Assembly: GCA_029204225.1 (NCBI GenBank)
Contig: CM055102.1
Coordinates: 2,862,718 to 2,926,717 of the forward strand
DNA length: 64,000 nt
Reading direction: 5' to 3'
Source of the DNA: Diphasiastrum complanatum
Lineage: Eukaryota > Streptophyta > Lycopodiopsida > Lycopodiales > Lycopodiaceae
The number at the start of each line of letters is the position of its first letter. The first letter of the stretch is position 1. The translations under genes were made by a program, and so were the position numbers. Under the pieces are notes generated by a model. It saw only the letters and a program-made list of their open reading frames with translations. It searched no databases and was not told where the DNA came from. Positions 22,650 through 34,130 of the stretch are shown here, in pieces.

Positions 22650-23100
22650 AATGTGGTTGAGGATGGGCGCTGGACAGCCTTTTGATAAACTGTGAAAGAT
22701 GGCTGGAAACGGAAAAAGTAATAGGCGAAAGTGACAAGTCGGGAGTGTTGGGGCAGCGATGAATAGGTTGAAAGATTTTGGCAGTTTGGAATAGCAAACG
22801 ATGACGGAATTGGGTGATTTTTGGATGAGGATGGGCGCTGGCTGGGAAATAATTATGGAAGATGGCTGCAAACTTGAAAAATATTGGATGAAAGTGACAG
22901 GTCGGAAGCAGGGACAACGATGGAAAGGAAGGAGGAGGAGCGCTAGGCAGCAAGGAAGAGAGGGAGCAAAGCAGGGGGAGCGCTGGGCAGGAAGGAGTGT
23001 AATGAGCAGCGATGGAGCAAAGCTGTCAAGGCAGCAATGGAGCTGTGGGGAACTAGATGATGTGGTCCAATTAGGCTGCAGAGGTGTCCAGTGAGGTGTC
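22650..23100. repeat. Diverged tandem repeat, about 168-bp period
   Basis: The phrase gaggatgggcgctgg recurs at about 22659 and 22826, followed in both by kkgataawww, gatggctg, aaagtgacaggtcgg-like blocks. A shorter third part (aggaaggaggaggagcgc, cagggggagcgctgggc) follows. Long frames through it lack domains. It lies where the leader of the copy 1 chromovirus should be. Confidence 0.5.
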
Positions 23101-23111
23101 ACAGTGCACTA

Positions 23112-23390
23112 CTAGTGGTGCATGGGCCTTGGAAGGTATAAGTATAACCATTGGACTCTCACTAGTGCATGCTTGATTGTGTGATTGGTAGCTACATGTT
23201 GTTGGTATGTCACCTCTATCCCTTGTGTGGGATTGATCCATAGCTTGGGGGTTAGATCCGTAAGATCTAGGTTTGGTTGGGTTGGTTTGTCCACCATCCG
23301 ATTCCCTTGTGTTGCTTTGTTGTGGCTTGCTTGGCTATAGTATCCTTGGTGAGGGACATTATAGTGGGCATGACATTTGCCCCCCTAATT
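23112..23390 (-). mobile_element. Gypsy polypurine tract and start of a 3' LTR
   Basis: The minus strand reads AATTAGGGGGGCAAATGTCATGCCCAC. That is a polypurine tract (23376-23390) followed by a TG start (23375), the usual junction of chromovirus pol and 3' LTR. The LTR continues to the left for an unknown length. Upstream pol sequence is too decayed to recognise. Confidence 0.45.
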
Positions 23391-26300
23391 CGAGTTCTAT
23401 CCTCATAACTTTAAGCTAGGGAAGTCCTTTTCAAGGCTCTCACCCTTCATCCAAGAATCATCATCATACATATGACCCTTCCATCAAACCAGATACCCAC
23501 GTATCTATATGATTCGTTCATTTAAATTTTAGTTCTTGAATCCAGTATCTTTTCAGGTTCGAAAATGGTCCTACTTGATGATTATTGTCGATAGGTCCAA
23601 TTGATCTCCAGGATCAAGATCATTCTTTTCATGTGGACTTTTTCTCGAGTCAGGCTACATGAAAAGAAGGAGCATGTTCTTGAATTCCTTTCAGGAGTTT
23701 AAATTGGTAAGTCAAAGATTTTATTTTTTCAAAGACTTTGTACGATCCTCTCCAATGAGTGGACTATAGTTTATTTGTAAAGTTTGTTGATACACACCCT
23801 TCTACAATCCTTCAAGATTCTCACATAAACCCGATCACCATCAAGTGTAGTTAAAACAAGAAATTGTAAGGAATTGTCCATATTTCCAAGAATCTCCGTC
23901 ACAAATTGTCCTCCCCTAACGATCAAGTGTTCATTTGTGATTCGTCAATCACAATGATTAGATTTGAATCATGATTCACTATTCATAATTCATACAATTC
24001 TCAATCAAACATAGTAACGGGATAACAAACAAGAGCATGTTCAAAAAACGTGAACATTACTACTCTCAGAAGATGTATGAGTCACCTTGGTCCTGTCCAT
24101 GAGGAGAGTTTCAGACTTAAAAGAATTAACTCAACCCCATATTCTTATCGAGAAACATGTTATACAATTCTTATTTCCCCTCAATATACATTGAGTCCGA
24201 TCTAAAATACAACTGTATAATATCACCCTTAAGTTTCAATCCATAATAACTCAAGGTCTAATAAAACTTCATGATGTGAAGCTCTAACTTTTGGTTTGTG
24301 CTAAATATCCAACTCTAAGTTTTGCGGGATATTCTCCAAGCAATCCAACCTTATTTCCAATCAGGCAATAATTCAAACCAAAAGTTCACATGTACCCTAG
24401 CACATATATTTTTAACATAGATTTACCACAAATTGGGACTTATAAGCAATACATATGACCAACAGTACTGGTGAATAAGTCCGTACTGTATGATCACCCA
24501 ACTAACTCAGGAGTATAGCTCCTGACTCAATTAGTCCTAATTTAAAAAATCTTGAATGTTGAGGTGTAGGCCTTTACACATGTAACACCACATCCCAAAC
24601 TCTAACATAAATATCTTATTTACTTATGAGTAATTGTACTCTCTAGACAATACTCATCGATATGCCAATGCTTTTCTCCACTAAGTTTATGCCTGCAAAA
24701 TAAATCCAATCATAAGAATACATAGTGGATCCACAGGATATTGCGCAAAAATAGATCTTGATCTCGAAACGATTCACCCAATAGGATATCCTCACATATC
24801 TCACATGATTTGTGCCTTAATCGACTTAACTAAAAATCTTGTTACTCAGTTAACTCCCAAAGAATATTATTTCTCAAAGAGTGTTGTCTCTCAATTTATC
24901 AAACCATAATCTCTACCGGAGATTAATTCAAAAGAATATATTATTAACAATGATTTTTCTCCTTGCATCAACCTCTTACAGATTCTAGTTCCCCACTAGG
25001 ATTAGGTTGATTGACTCAACCGGCAAGGAATGTAAGTTTAGATCCAACAATGAACTTCTCATAATAGGACTTTCTAATCCAGACACAAATCAATCAAATT
25101 CGTGATCAATAAGTTCCCAACCATACAAGAATAAGTTGGATACACATCTCCATCATCTCTATCCATGAATAAACTCTCATGAATTTATTGTTCCCCCATC
25201 TTCTAACTAGACCTTTCTAAACAATTCCAGCTGTATCCCAAATATTTTATCAATCTTGAGTTGAAAACAATTCCATATATGTACATATAGTGGATTCCTT
25301 TCGGAATCTATTTATCTTTGGATAAACTTAATTTAAAAAATTATCCCTCTCTTTATAAGAAATTAGCAAGTTTCACAAGATGTCGTATCAACTTTAATAA
25401 GCCCTTATAAAGAAGACGTTCCTAAGTAGAAAAAAGTCGGCAATATGTGTTACTGTCAACTGATAAGTAAATCTATACCGCTATTGAACACTTATGCATA
25501 CACGACTTATCCTAAGATATTCTTTATTAGGCCAAGAAGTCCAAACCTATGAGAAAAGAATGTATCTAAATCATAATAGAAATTCACATGGGGTCAAGTG
25601 AATCTGAATACCACTATTGTGTATCCCTTGGCTTAACCACTACATGATCTAGATGGATCTTTTTAGGCAAAGCGAACCAGGGTGGACTTTGGCCCCTAAT
25701 CTTGCCAAGGCTAAGCCAAAGAAGCGAGTCCTCAAGCCAGCCGCCCTACTGGCAATGCTTGCCCAAGCCGAGTTTTCATATGACATTATCCAAGATTCAC
25801 AGGTAGTAATCAATAACTCCCAAGGAATCTCATGAATTTGAGCTAGAAAGCTCATAATAACTAAAAGTATATTTAAAATAGAGAGATAGCTTAGAAAATC
25901 CGATTTTGTATTCTTGAGATATCCCTAAGACTAGAACAATACCTCAAAAATCTGACAAAATAACCTATTATGACCAATGGCATTAGGCATCCCTCAAGAT
26001 ATTCGCCATCTAGATCCAATCAGTATCAAAACTTCCTTTGAAATTTCCTACTTCCCACACCGGAGGTTCTCCCGCCAAGAAGATCCTCAACTTCCCTACA
26101 GAAGTCATCTCTTAGGTCTATTATAGCCACTTATTGAGGATAAATACATCCTTCAATATATCTCTTAGGCAATGGATAAACATAAATGGAAGAATCCCAC
26201 CAGGATTCTTATCACATTAATCTCCTAGCGCAACAATGGTAAGCTATCTGTATCCCATGCCAATCAGAGTCTTCTAGTTCATGCGATAAGCTTATTATTA

Positions 26301-26735
26301 CTGACTCCTAGGAATGTGATTAGAACTACAATTCACCCATTATTCTTGATCCCTTTCCATCCCTAGAATTATTGATGACTATAATTTGGCTGATAAAGAA
26401 TTTCATAAGAATAATTTTTTTTTATTATTCAAATAAATCATCCAATTAGAGATTTATTCGAAAACTTCTAATTTGTCTATTGACTTATTCCAAACATTCA
26501 AGTCTGGAGTTCATTAATCGGTACTATGCCATTTATTTTTTGAGAATTGCTCAAATCCTAACTCCAATTATCTTGTCATTTCTTCCCTTTTTAAAATCTT
26601 TCCGGTCATTCAAAGAAGGATCTTAGGCTTCGACCAATTTCCCTTACGACAGCGGACTTCGATATAGGAAATATTTAGTTGGAGTTATTGTTGATTATCT
26701 CCTTCAACCCACAGAGAACAAATTTGATTGGAGGT
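23391..26735. other. AT-rich intron DNA without recognised genes
   Basis: No domain or LTR end was recognised. The block cagttaactcccaaagaatattatttctcaaagagt near 24855 resembles one near 39470 (cagctaccaaagaattctatttctcatgagt), so both may belong to an old unnamed repeat family. A short frame at 25653-25835 has no known domain. Confidence 0.45.
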
Positions 26736-27420
26736 TGGAACTTTCATCAAATCCCTGAACCGGATCGTAGAAGCATACTCAATTTTTTATCAGAATTATA
26801 TTATCAGGAATCAATCATGCATATATACATTGACATTGAGTTTACACTAGATGAAGAGTGTTGGGCTACTGTAGATAGTGAGATTAGTGAAAATATTACT
26901 GAATCGTTACCCGAAGGTAGCTATTCTATATTAGACCCGTTACATTTATGAACAGTTTGGAATTCTCTTTAATATAAAATACGATGTATCCTATAAAGAT
27001 TCAGGATTGACTGATAGAGAATCATCGAATGTTAAACTATTTTCTAGCAAGGGATTGATTTGACGAGAAATGTTCAAAGGGGTAAATCAGCAAGATCAAG
27101 TATTAGATCTCACTTTACGCGAGTATCAATGATTCTCTATCAGTCAATCCTGAATCTTTACAGGATATATTGTATTTTATATAGAAGAGAATTCCAAACT
27201 CTTCATAAATGTAACGGGGCTAAAATAGAATAGCTACCTTCAGGTAACAATTCAGTAATATTTTCACTAATCTCACTATCTACAGTAGCCCAGCACTCTT
27301 CGTCTAGTGTATACTCAATGTCAATATATATATGAATGATTGAAACCTGATAATATAATTTTGATAGAAAATTGAGTATACTTCTACGATCCGGTTCAAA
27401 GGATGTGATGAAAGTTCCAG
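26736..27420. repeat. Long inverted repeat, arms of about 290 bp
   Basis: Arm 1 (26736-27025) and arm 2 (27129-27420) are inverted copies with scattered mismatches, about 88% alike by eye, around a loop of about 100 bp. Either strand's transcript would fold into a long hairpin. Arm 1 contains an open frame (IPEPDRRSILNFLSELYYQ, later TLDEECWATVDSEISENITE) that the other arm carries in degraded antisense form. I do not recognise the protein. Confidence 0.85.
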
Positions 27421-27439
27421 CAAGTTATAGTCAACATGG

Positions 27440-27560
27440 CATTAACATTGTATGTTCCAACAATGTTCCCTCTTTCTTATCTTATAGTAATATCCCATAT
27501 TGTATGTTCCAACAATATTGGGTATAGTTCAGCTTGTATGTTCCAACAAACTGATATAGA
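27440..27560 (+). repeat. TTGTATGTTCCAACAA short repeats, three copies
   Basis: The 14-16 base motif tGTATGTTCCAACAA occurs three times within about 100 bp (near 27448, 27502 and 27533). Adjacent TGTTCC/GGAACA-like halves give it partial dyad symmetry. Function unknown. Confidence 0.6.
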
Positions 27561-30304
27561 TATAATAAGGACTTATTATATATAAGAGTTAGGACTTGTT
27601 CTTTATTAAAATAACAATAGCTTAATAACTTTCAAACAGTCATTCAAAGTCTTTCTATTCCAACAAAAATAGATTCATCACATAATTCTCCTCACTTTTG
27701 GTTTTTGGTTCACTCAAATCCGACTTAAAATGCAAAAGTTATGGTCGTTATAATATTTTTAACATTTTTCTTATACAAAATCATATAAGGGGCCTCACAG
27801 AGTTATAAACTTTGAAGACCGTAAATACTGCTTTCAATGAATAGGATTATGCGCTTTGCAAATTATCACTGTTCAAAAATCATAAATATATTTCAGTTAT
27901 GCTCATAGTTCAAGAGCCCGTTCAGACTGTTAAATTTAGAAACGGCTTAATACTTCTTTAGGATGACTTCTTAAAGCTTGAAAATAGGCCTTTGAAGGTA
28001 GAGTTATCACAAGTTATAAGGCAGAACCGTCACACTCATTAAGAGTTCTTTGATATAATTTTAATCACAGTCTGAACTTGTAAGTTACCTCAGAGAATCA
28101 AACAGTCACTGCCTTAATTTTCCAAGGTTTTTCCACAGGCTAAGGGCTTTCAGTCAATCAGGTCCGGCTCTTCAATATCTTCACTTGCAATGGTCCCTTA
28201 CTTTTAGTCAGCATAGGCTCAAATATTTTCAAAATGTGAGCACCTAAATCTTTGACGGGTCATCTCTCCCACTCATCCAAGAAACAGCCATGGGCCCTGT
28301 CGCGTGGGTTGTGCAGGTTGCTCCTCAGAAGTGCAGAAGAGGTCGCTTTCACAGATGGTCGCTCCTCGGAAATGCAGGATCAGGCCGCTTTCACAGAGAT
28401 CCAGGGTAAATCGTGGGCTGGAGAACTTCCTCCTACAGCCAACAACGAGCCTGGACAACAGCGATGACCGTCCTTCTCAGAGCGGCAACAGGCTTAAAAA
28501 TTTTTCAAATCTCAGGTATCTAATAGAAATCAGACATGCTTCAACAAAAAATATCAGGTCTGGTTCAGCATGGCTGTAAGCGGCTTTCACAGAAATGTCT
28601 TCCTTCTTTCTGAAATTCTTCACTGATCCTTCTCAATGATCAAAGGATTATGTGTAGGAGTCAAGAAGGTGGATTCTTTGAACGGCTGGCTGTCCTCTCT
28701 TCATAGTAGTTCAAAACTCAGCAAATATTCATGAAATTCTTCAGTTAATTCATCAGAAGCACACCCGTTGCACTTGTATCCACATCAGATACATCTATGG
28801 TGAAAACTTCTTGTGGACTAGCGATGATAGAACGGGAAATGCAAGCTCTGGCTCTCACTTCTCTAATCTCTCTTCACAAGACTGGACACGCTTTCCCTCT
28901 CTCTCACACCTTTTCTCTCCTCTCTGGAATGCCACAAACCCTCCTCTTGATAACCACCTTTCAATGATGGCCAATAACTTCAAAAAGCTTTCATAATGAC
29001 AAAAAAGACTCTTTAGTCTAATTTGGCCTCCAAAAACCATTTTTTTAGTTTCTTGTTTTCGATCACCTAGTGTTGATGATCAGCGACTCTCGGTCTCTTG
29101 CTTGCAAAACTCCAAGTATTTTCCAAATGCAGCACTGCTTCTCATTTATTGCCATGACTGTAAATTATACAAATAAACGCAATCTCCATTGCCTTTCTAT
29201 GTAAGAAAGAAATTCAAGAAACATTACACTTACTTCAAGCATACATGGTTTGAGCATTTAGAACTGTGCTTCCATCAAAAGTTCCAATGAATACAACAGA
29301 GATCTTCAAGGCTCTTTCAATTATTCATAGTTTTAATCCAATTTAGTTCATCTTAATGTATACGAATTTAACGCTTGTCATTCTTGCCCATGACTTCGCA
29401 TTCAACCTCCAACAGCAAGTCACTAGGGAATCGGTAGCTGCTCAAATCTGAACCTTTGTATATGCAACCGTAATTCCCACCAAGGCAAATTGCCAGAGTA
29501 CCAAGTTCCAAAATTCGGAAAAAACTTTCATTATCAGCACATTGATTTCAATTCGAAAGTCAGCACAATACTTTAAATTGGCAATTTTGAACTGGAAATT
29601 TCATTCCGTTTCCTTAGGTAATACATTTCGCTCGTCATTAGAAACTGCAACTGAATGCGTCTTTGTCTTCAAACCCTTAACCTTAGTTAACCCCCTTGAA
29701 CTTTAAGGCAGTATCTGCAATTATCTGGGCATTTTTTATTAACGACAGTAAAATGAGTACATTGTCATATTGCAATTTCGACAATGCCGAAAAACCAAAA
29801 ATTCTAATTAACGTTAATTATGCCAATATTAAGGCACTTATTACTGTACGTATCATCTCTAAACTTTATAGAATAAAACTGGCATCATGTCTAAATATAG
29901 CAATACTTCTAGTGCCATGTCAATTTACTTACTAAAAGTAGTAAATAACCATTATGAAACCTCTTATAGGAATCAAATAAACTTCAAATAGCTTGTTTTT
30001 AGCTCGAATTATGTCATCAGAAATTCGGCTAACATTGGTGATTCCACTGGAGAGTGTGGTCCCCACACGAACAGATCCAGAATAATATATCCATGATAAA
30101 CAATGGGCTCAGCACACGTTATAGTGTGATGCTAACCACTCTTCAGAATAGCAGCCAAATCTAAAGCCATCGATTAAGCCTTAGAACTCATCAACAACAA
30201 AAAGTCTTCAGCTTGTAACCTTCAATTATATCCATCCATGTGTCTATAGAAAGAAATGCTCCAATTCTCATCAGCATAGTGTAATGCCCCATACCTCTGA
30301 TCCC
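27561..30304. other. Intron DNA without recognised genes
   Basis: Mostly AT-rich. 28250-28620 is more GC-rich and repeats cgctttcacaga three times (about 28345, 28389 and 28581), which could be degraded LTR or leader sequence. Several short frames were inspected and none shows a known domain. Confidence 0.4.
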
Positions 30305-31015
30305 ATGCAAATAGGGAAATGGAAATGCAATCTTCATTTCATTTTGGTACTCAATTATGGATGCAATCTCAAGTTGTGTTTAACGTCCTCCAGATAAGTG
30401 TATATGCAACCTATCTTGTAGAGTTATCTTTGTTGATATCCTTCATCTTGAGATTTTCATTCTCAATAAATTCCTATCCTCTCCTTACAAACTCTTTTCG
30501 TCTCATAAGGTATTGAATCTCTCAAATATATGTATAGCCTCACATTCCTCATCTATAGATCGGATTAAAAGATCGAAACTTAAAGATTAAGTATATCTAG
30601 TTCCTCACACAGCAAAATCTAGATCCAATTTTTAAATCTATTTCCAAACTAGTAGGAGATTTATGGAAAACACTCATCATTCTCTCCACTCATTTTTTCC
30701 ACTCATAAATATCCTCAAATATCCTTTCAAAAGATCAAATAAATGTCCATGATGATTCTTACTATTTTTTTTTTTCCGTTCACCACCCCACTGGTAATGT
30801 TTTATTCCATCCAAAAACTTCATTTTACCTCTCAGCCCCCCAGATGCTTCTAATTCAAACAAACATGCCCATCTGGAAAAAGTAATTGACATTGCATCCC
30901 TATCATCAAATAAATGCAGTATGCATAGGGAAATGAAATGCAATCTTCAAAATAGTATCAAATGGATGCAAACATACTGTGCTTTAATGATGCATGTGTA
31001 AAGTGTATGTGCCAA
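30305..31015 (+). repeat. Diverged direct repeats about 600 bp apart
   Basis: 30305-30415 and 30922-31015 share atagggaaatg(g)aaatgcaatcttca, gtactca/gtatca, atggatgcaa and later gtgtatgtgccaac/gtgtatatgcaacc. The spacing suggests a small LTR-type element or a duplication with about 500 bp between. No coding sequence is inside. Confidence 0.45.
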
Positions 31016-31578
31016 CAATTTTTATTTATTATTATTCTTATTTTTTTATTTTACTTATTATAAAAAGCTGTAATCTTACAAATTCTAATAATTCATCATA
31101 AACATCAACTTGTAAATAACGAATCAACAATAATATAACTTTTAAAATCATTACAGATTGAACCCTGCTTATTTATCTAGGTCACTGATATACAATGATT
31201 ATCCTTGATAGGCTACACGACATATTTCTGGACGAGGATAATGATCTGCCATTTTATCGTTTATCTTCTCCTGATTTTGATCAATAAAGACTGGATTTAC
31301 TCCCTCAAGGAATTTATGTAAAAACATTTCATTTAAAACTTTTCATTTAAAACTTTTATCTTTGGAACAGGCATCACGAACCTTCATATACAGAAATGTA
31401 TCAAAACCAGGCTCCAAAGGAATGTTAGGATTACACCATCACTGCTTCAACTTTAAATTTCGAGGGTGATTATTCCGGCCCCACGGCCTCAATAACCATA
31501 TTTGCAAAAGGTGAGCATACCACCCTGCTAGTCTCACATTACCGTTACTATTCCCTTTTGACATAGTAGAAAATGCCT

Positions 31579-32398
31579 CTAACTGTGCGCAAGTATCAGA
31601 GAAAGTGAAAAAATCCCTAGGGATAACTGGCCATCTGAATAAAGATTTTGAGTTTGCCATAGTAGATTCCCTATAATCATATACTCGGTTGGACAATGTA
31701 GGATGTAAGAGTGAAAATATTTAACCCCAGCCGAATCCACTAACTGTAGACCAATCATACCAGAAGAGGATCTCAAAGACGATTTTATTACCTCATCCTC
31801 TTCCATTGCATTCTGTGAGTGTATGTTTCCATTATTCCTTAAGATATGAAGTTCAGATAACAATTTCACATTTTCTGATTTGAATAGATCCATCTTCTCC
31901 ACGTAACACGCATTGGCTCTACATTTTGAAGCAAATAACTCCTTGAAGCCTGTTCTCTGAGCTGATAGTTCTATCTCGAATTTTTTAGCTTTATGTAAAC
32001 AATGATCTCGTTCCTTTGTTACGCTCTTTAACTCGTTAGTAATGGCTATACTCTGATTTCTCAATGTTTTTATCTCAGTCTTTAAATTACCAATAGTTGC
32101 AAAGATAAAAATCTCTCTTTCCTAAAAAAAGCAATAATAATAGAGTCACGTCCCTTCTTAAACTCAGTAGGGTTAATGTCTTTAGATATCTCTTTTTCCG
32201 CTTCCCAGGGGATCTTTTATTTGTCGGAAGAGGCTGGTGCTGGATGGAGTCTTTCAACAATGGTAAGTCCAGAGTAGTAGAAGGTTCCACTGCATTAGTG
32301 TTCTCTAAATGTGATATTTCAACTATACTCATTTTTATTTTTTTTGGAATGCTGAAATGTTGTACACCACTCTCCTGAGAAGGGAAAAGCAGATACAT
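31579..32398 (-). pseudogene. Coiled-coil protein downstream of Tat-like pol (frameshifted)
   Basis: A frame from 32335 begins MSIVEISHLENTNAVEPSTT and continues to RSPGKRKK. One frame change near 32200 and another near 32100 connect it to a long heptad-like region (LKTEIKTLRNQSIAITNELK, VTKERDHCLHKAKKFEIEL, DLFKSENVKLLSELH) that ends around 31690. It lies on the same strand as, and after, the Tat-like pol and its second RNase H. Extra open frames are known in large Tat/Ogre elements. I cannot name this one. Confidence 0.5.
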
Positions 32399-32603
32399 TT
32401 AAGATTTGCACAAACCAACACTTACATCATTGTAGTAAACAAAAATTAACCATCAAATCGAAAAAATGTGAAAAAAAATTTTCCTTTTTGATATGATATA
32501 TTCTAGAAAGAAAATAGCCATTTTAATTAGAGTTTAAGCCTAGATCTACCTGAAAACAAAAATTTAATCTAACCTAAATGGGATAATGGATTGGACGATT
32601 CCC

Positions 32604-33017
32604 TCAGATAAGACCTCCTAGAAATGTAGTAATTCTAGGTCTCAACCTTCTAGGTACAACCCTAGATGCTGGTTGGAAATAATAATATATTGTCTTATTG
32701 CAAAGGACGACAGCCGATAGCTCGTCTAAAACTCTCTCATCAATAATGTCAATTCCAAAGAAAATACTATCATCATCATAGTAAGATCTACAAGACCTAT
32801 CATATTCACAATCTACATGAATGCTTGTGATAGTCCTGCTATTCCATAGAAACGACAAAAGAGAGAAATCCTCTTCCGCTTCACATGACCATAGTTCAAT
32901 GGCATTAATCCATAACCTATCGTTGTATTGGCCCCACTCATAGCTTCGTAAGGGTATGTTCAACATTGCCACCAAAGGACACAGAAGTGATGGTGGTAAC
33001 GAAGTTACAATGAACAT
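32604..33017 (-). CDS. Unknown 137-codon frame after Tat-like pol
   Basis: An open frame MFIVTSLPPSLLCPLVAMLN to RLRPRITTFLGGLI, with a Tyr/Asp-rich centre (CEYDRSCRSYYDDDSIFFG). No domain is recognised. Its position between the second RNase H and the coiled-coil frame, all on the minus strand, suggests it is an accessory frame of the retrotransposon rather than a host exon. It may be non-functional. Confidence 0.35.
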   Translation of the reverse strand: MFIVTSLPPSLLCPLVAMLNIPLRSYEWGQYNDRLWINAIELWSCEAEEDFSLLSFLWNSRTITSIHVDCEYDRSCRSYYDDDSIFFGIDIIDERVLDELSAVVLCNKTIYYYFQPASRVVPRRLRPRITTFLGGLI

Positions 33018-33469
33018 GGTTACTAGGTCTGGGACTTCGTCGATAAAAATTCAAAGTAAATCCTCAACTGAATCCATAAAATCTATTCATCACCCATATC
33101 AGCAATAGAAAATTACATTAAAAAAAACATACTATTCAAATACAATACATAATAGCATAAGTAACTTAAAACAAAAGTAAAACTTAAATCATCTAAATGA
33201 TCAGATAAATAATTCAAGTCCAATTTATTGATGATTACTATTATGGCATTCTCATAACACCGCAAGCTAGTTTCCCGTTATAATCCTTAAAGCAGGTTTT
33301 AACCAAATGATTTCGTACTAAACATTGCAATTGTAAAACCAATTTAGGTTCAACCCGAGATTGCATTCAATATCTCTTTAATCCATCGGATTCCATACAT
33401 TGCTTCCGATTTTAACAGTAGCCATAATTCTAGGGGTTGATAACAAATGTTCAAAATTGATCTTTGGGG

Positions 33470-33915
33470 TAACAGTTTATTATAGATATCACAACCATAA
33501 GCTTTCGTGGCTAGCGTATCTGCTAAATAATTCTAAGCTCTGGGTACTATCATCCACTCTACTGTAGGGATTGTTCTTATCAGTTCATGTACCACTAAAG
33601 AGTATGCTTTTAATTTAGCACTGTAAATACTATACTCTCCAGTCATTTGCCTAATAATGAGTTCAGAGTCTCCTATTATATGTAGGTGGCCAATATGAAT
33701 AGGGATTCTATTGATCATACATAGTCCAATTATTAGAGCTTTATACTCTGCCATATTATTTGTATAACCTTTCCCTAAATAAACACCCATACTACTTACA
33801 GTCTCAGATTTCTTATTTTTCAAAACGACTCCAGCTGCTCCTCTCATCCCAATTCCTCTAGAAGCGCCATCAAAATATAAACAATAATTTCCCTTTAATG
33901 GTACAAACTCCATAA
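33470..33915 (-). pseudogene. Second RNase H (archaeal/plant-type) located after integrase
   Basis: Reads MEFVPLKGNYCLYFDGASRG, GAAGVVLKNKKSE, NNMAEYKALIIGLCMIN, HIIGDSELIIRQMTGEY and VEWMIVPRA. After a stop it continues with NYLADTLATKAYG. These are the four catalytic blocks (D, E, D, D) of the type I RNase H that Tat retrotransposons carry in addition to their own. The in-frame stop before ADTLA separates the last aspartate. Here it lies downstream of the integrase, about 215 bp from its last codon. Confidence 0.8.
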
Positions 33916-34130
33916 TGGTAAATTGATATATATCCTGAAAATCAAAACCAAAACCAAAACTATAATACATTGTACACAGTACTAATATCCTACTACATAA
34001 AGTAGAGTTTAATTTTATTAAGATTGACTCGACTTTTAAAAGGTGTTCCATTTTATTCAATCAATCGTGTTGTATTATTCTTATAAAGTTTCTTAATTTT
34101 ATACGGCCCATTCTATAAAAAGGTTAATTT

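Noticed and set aside
26736-27025. Possible organelle-derived (chloroplast) gene fragment
   Set aside because: The peptide could not be matched to any plastid or mitochondrial protein I remember, so the origin is left open.
28252-28579. Overlapping short frames as a small gene
   Set aside because: No known domain, no splice context, and internal repeats suggest degraded LTR or leader DNA.
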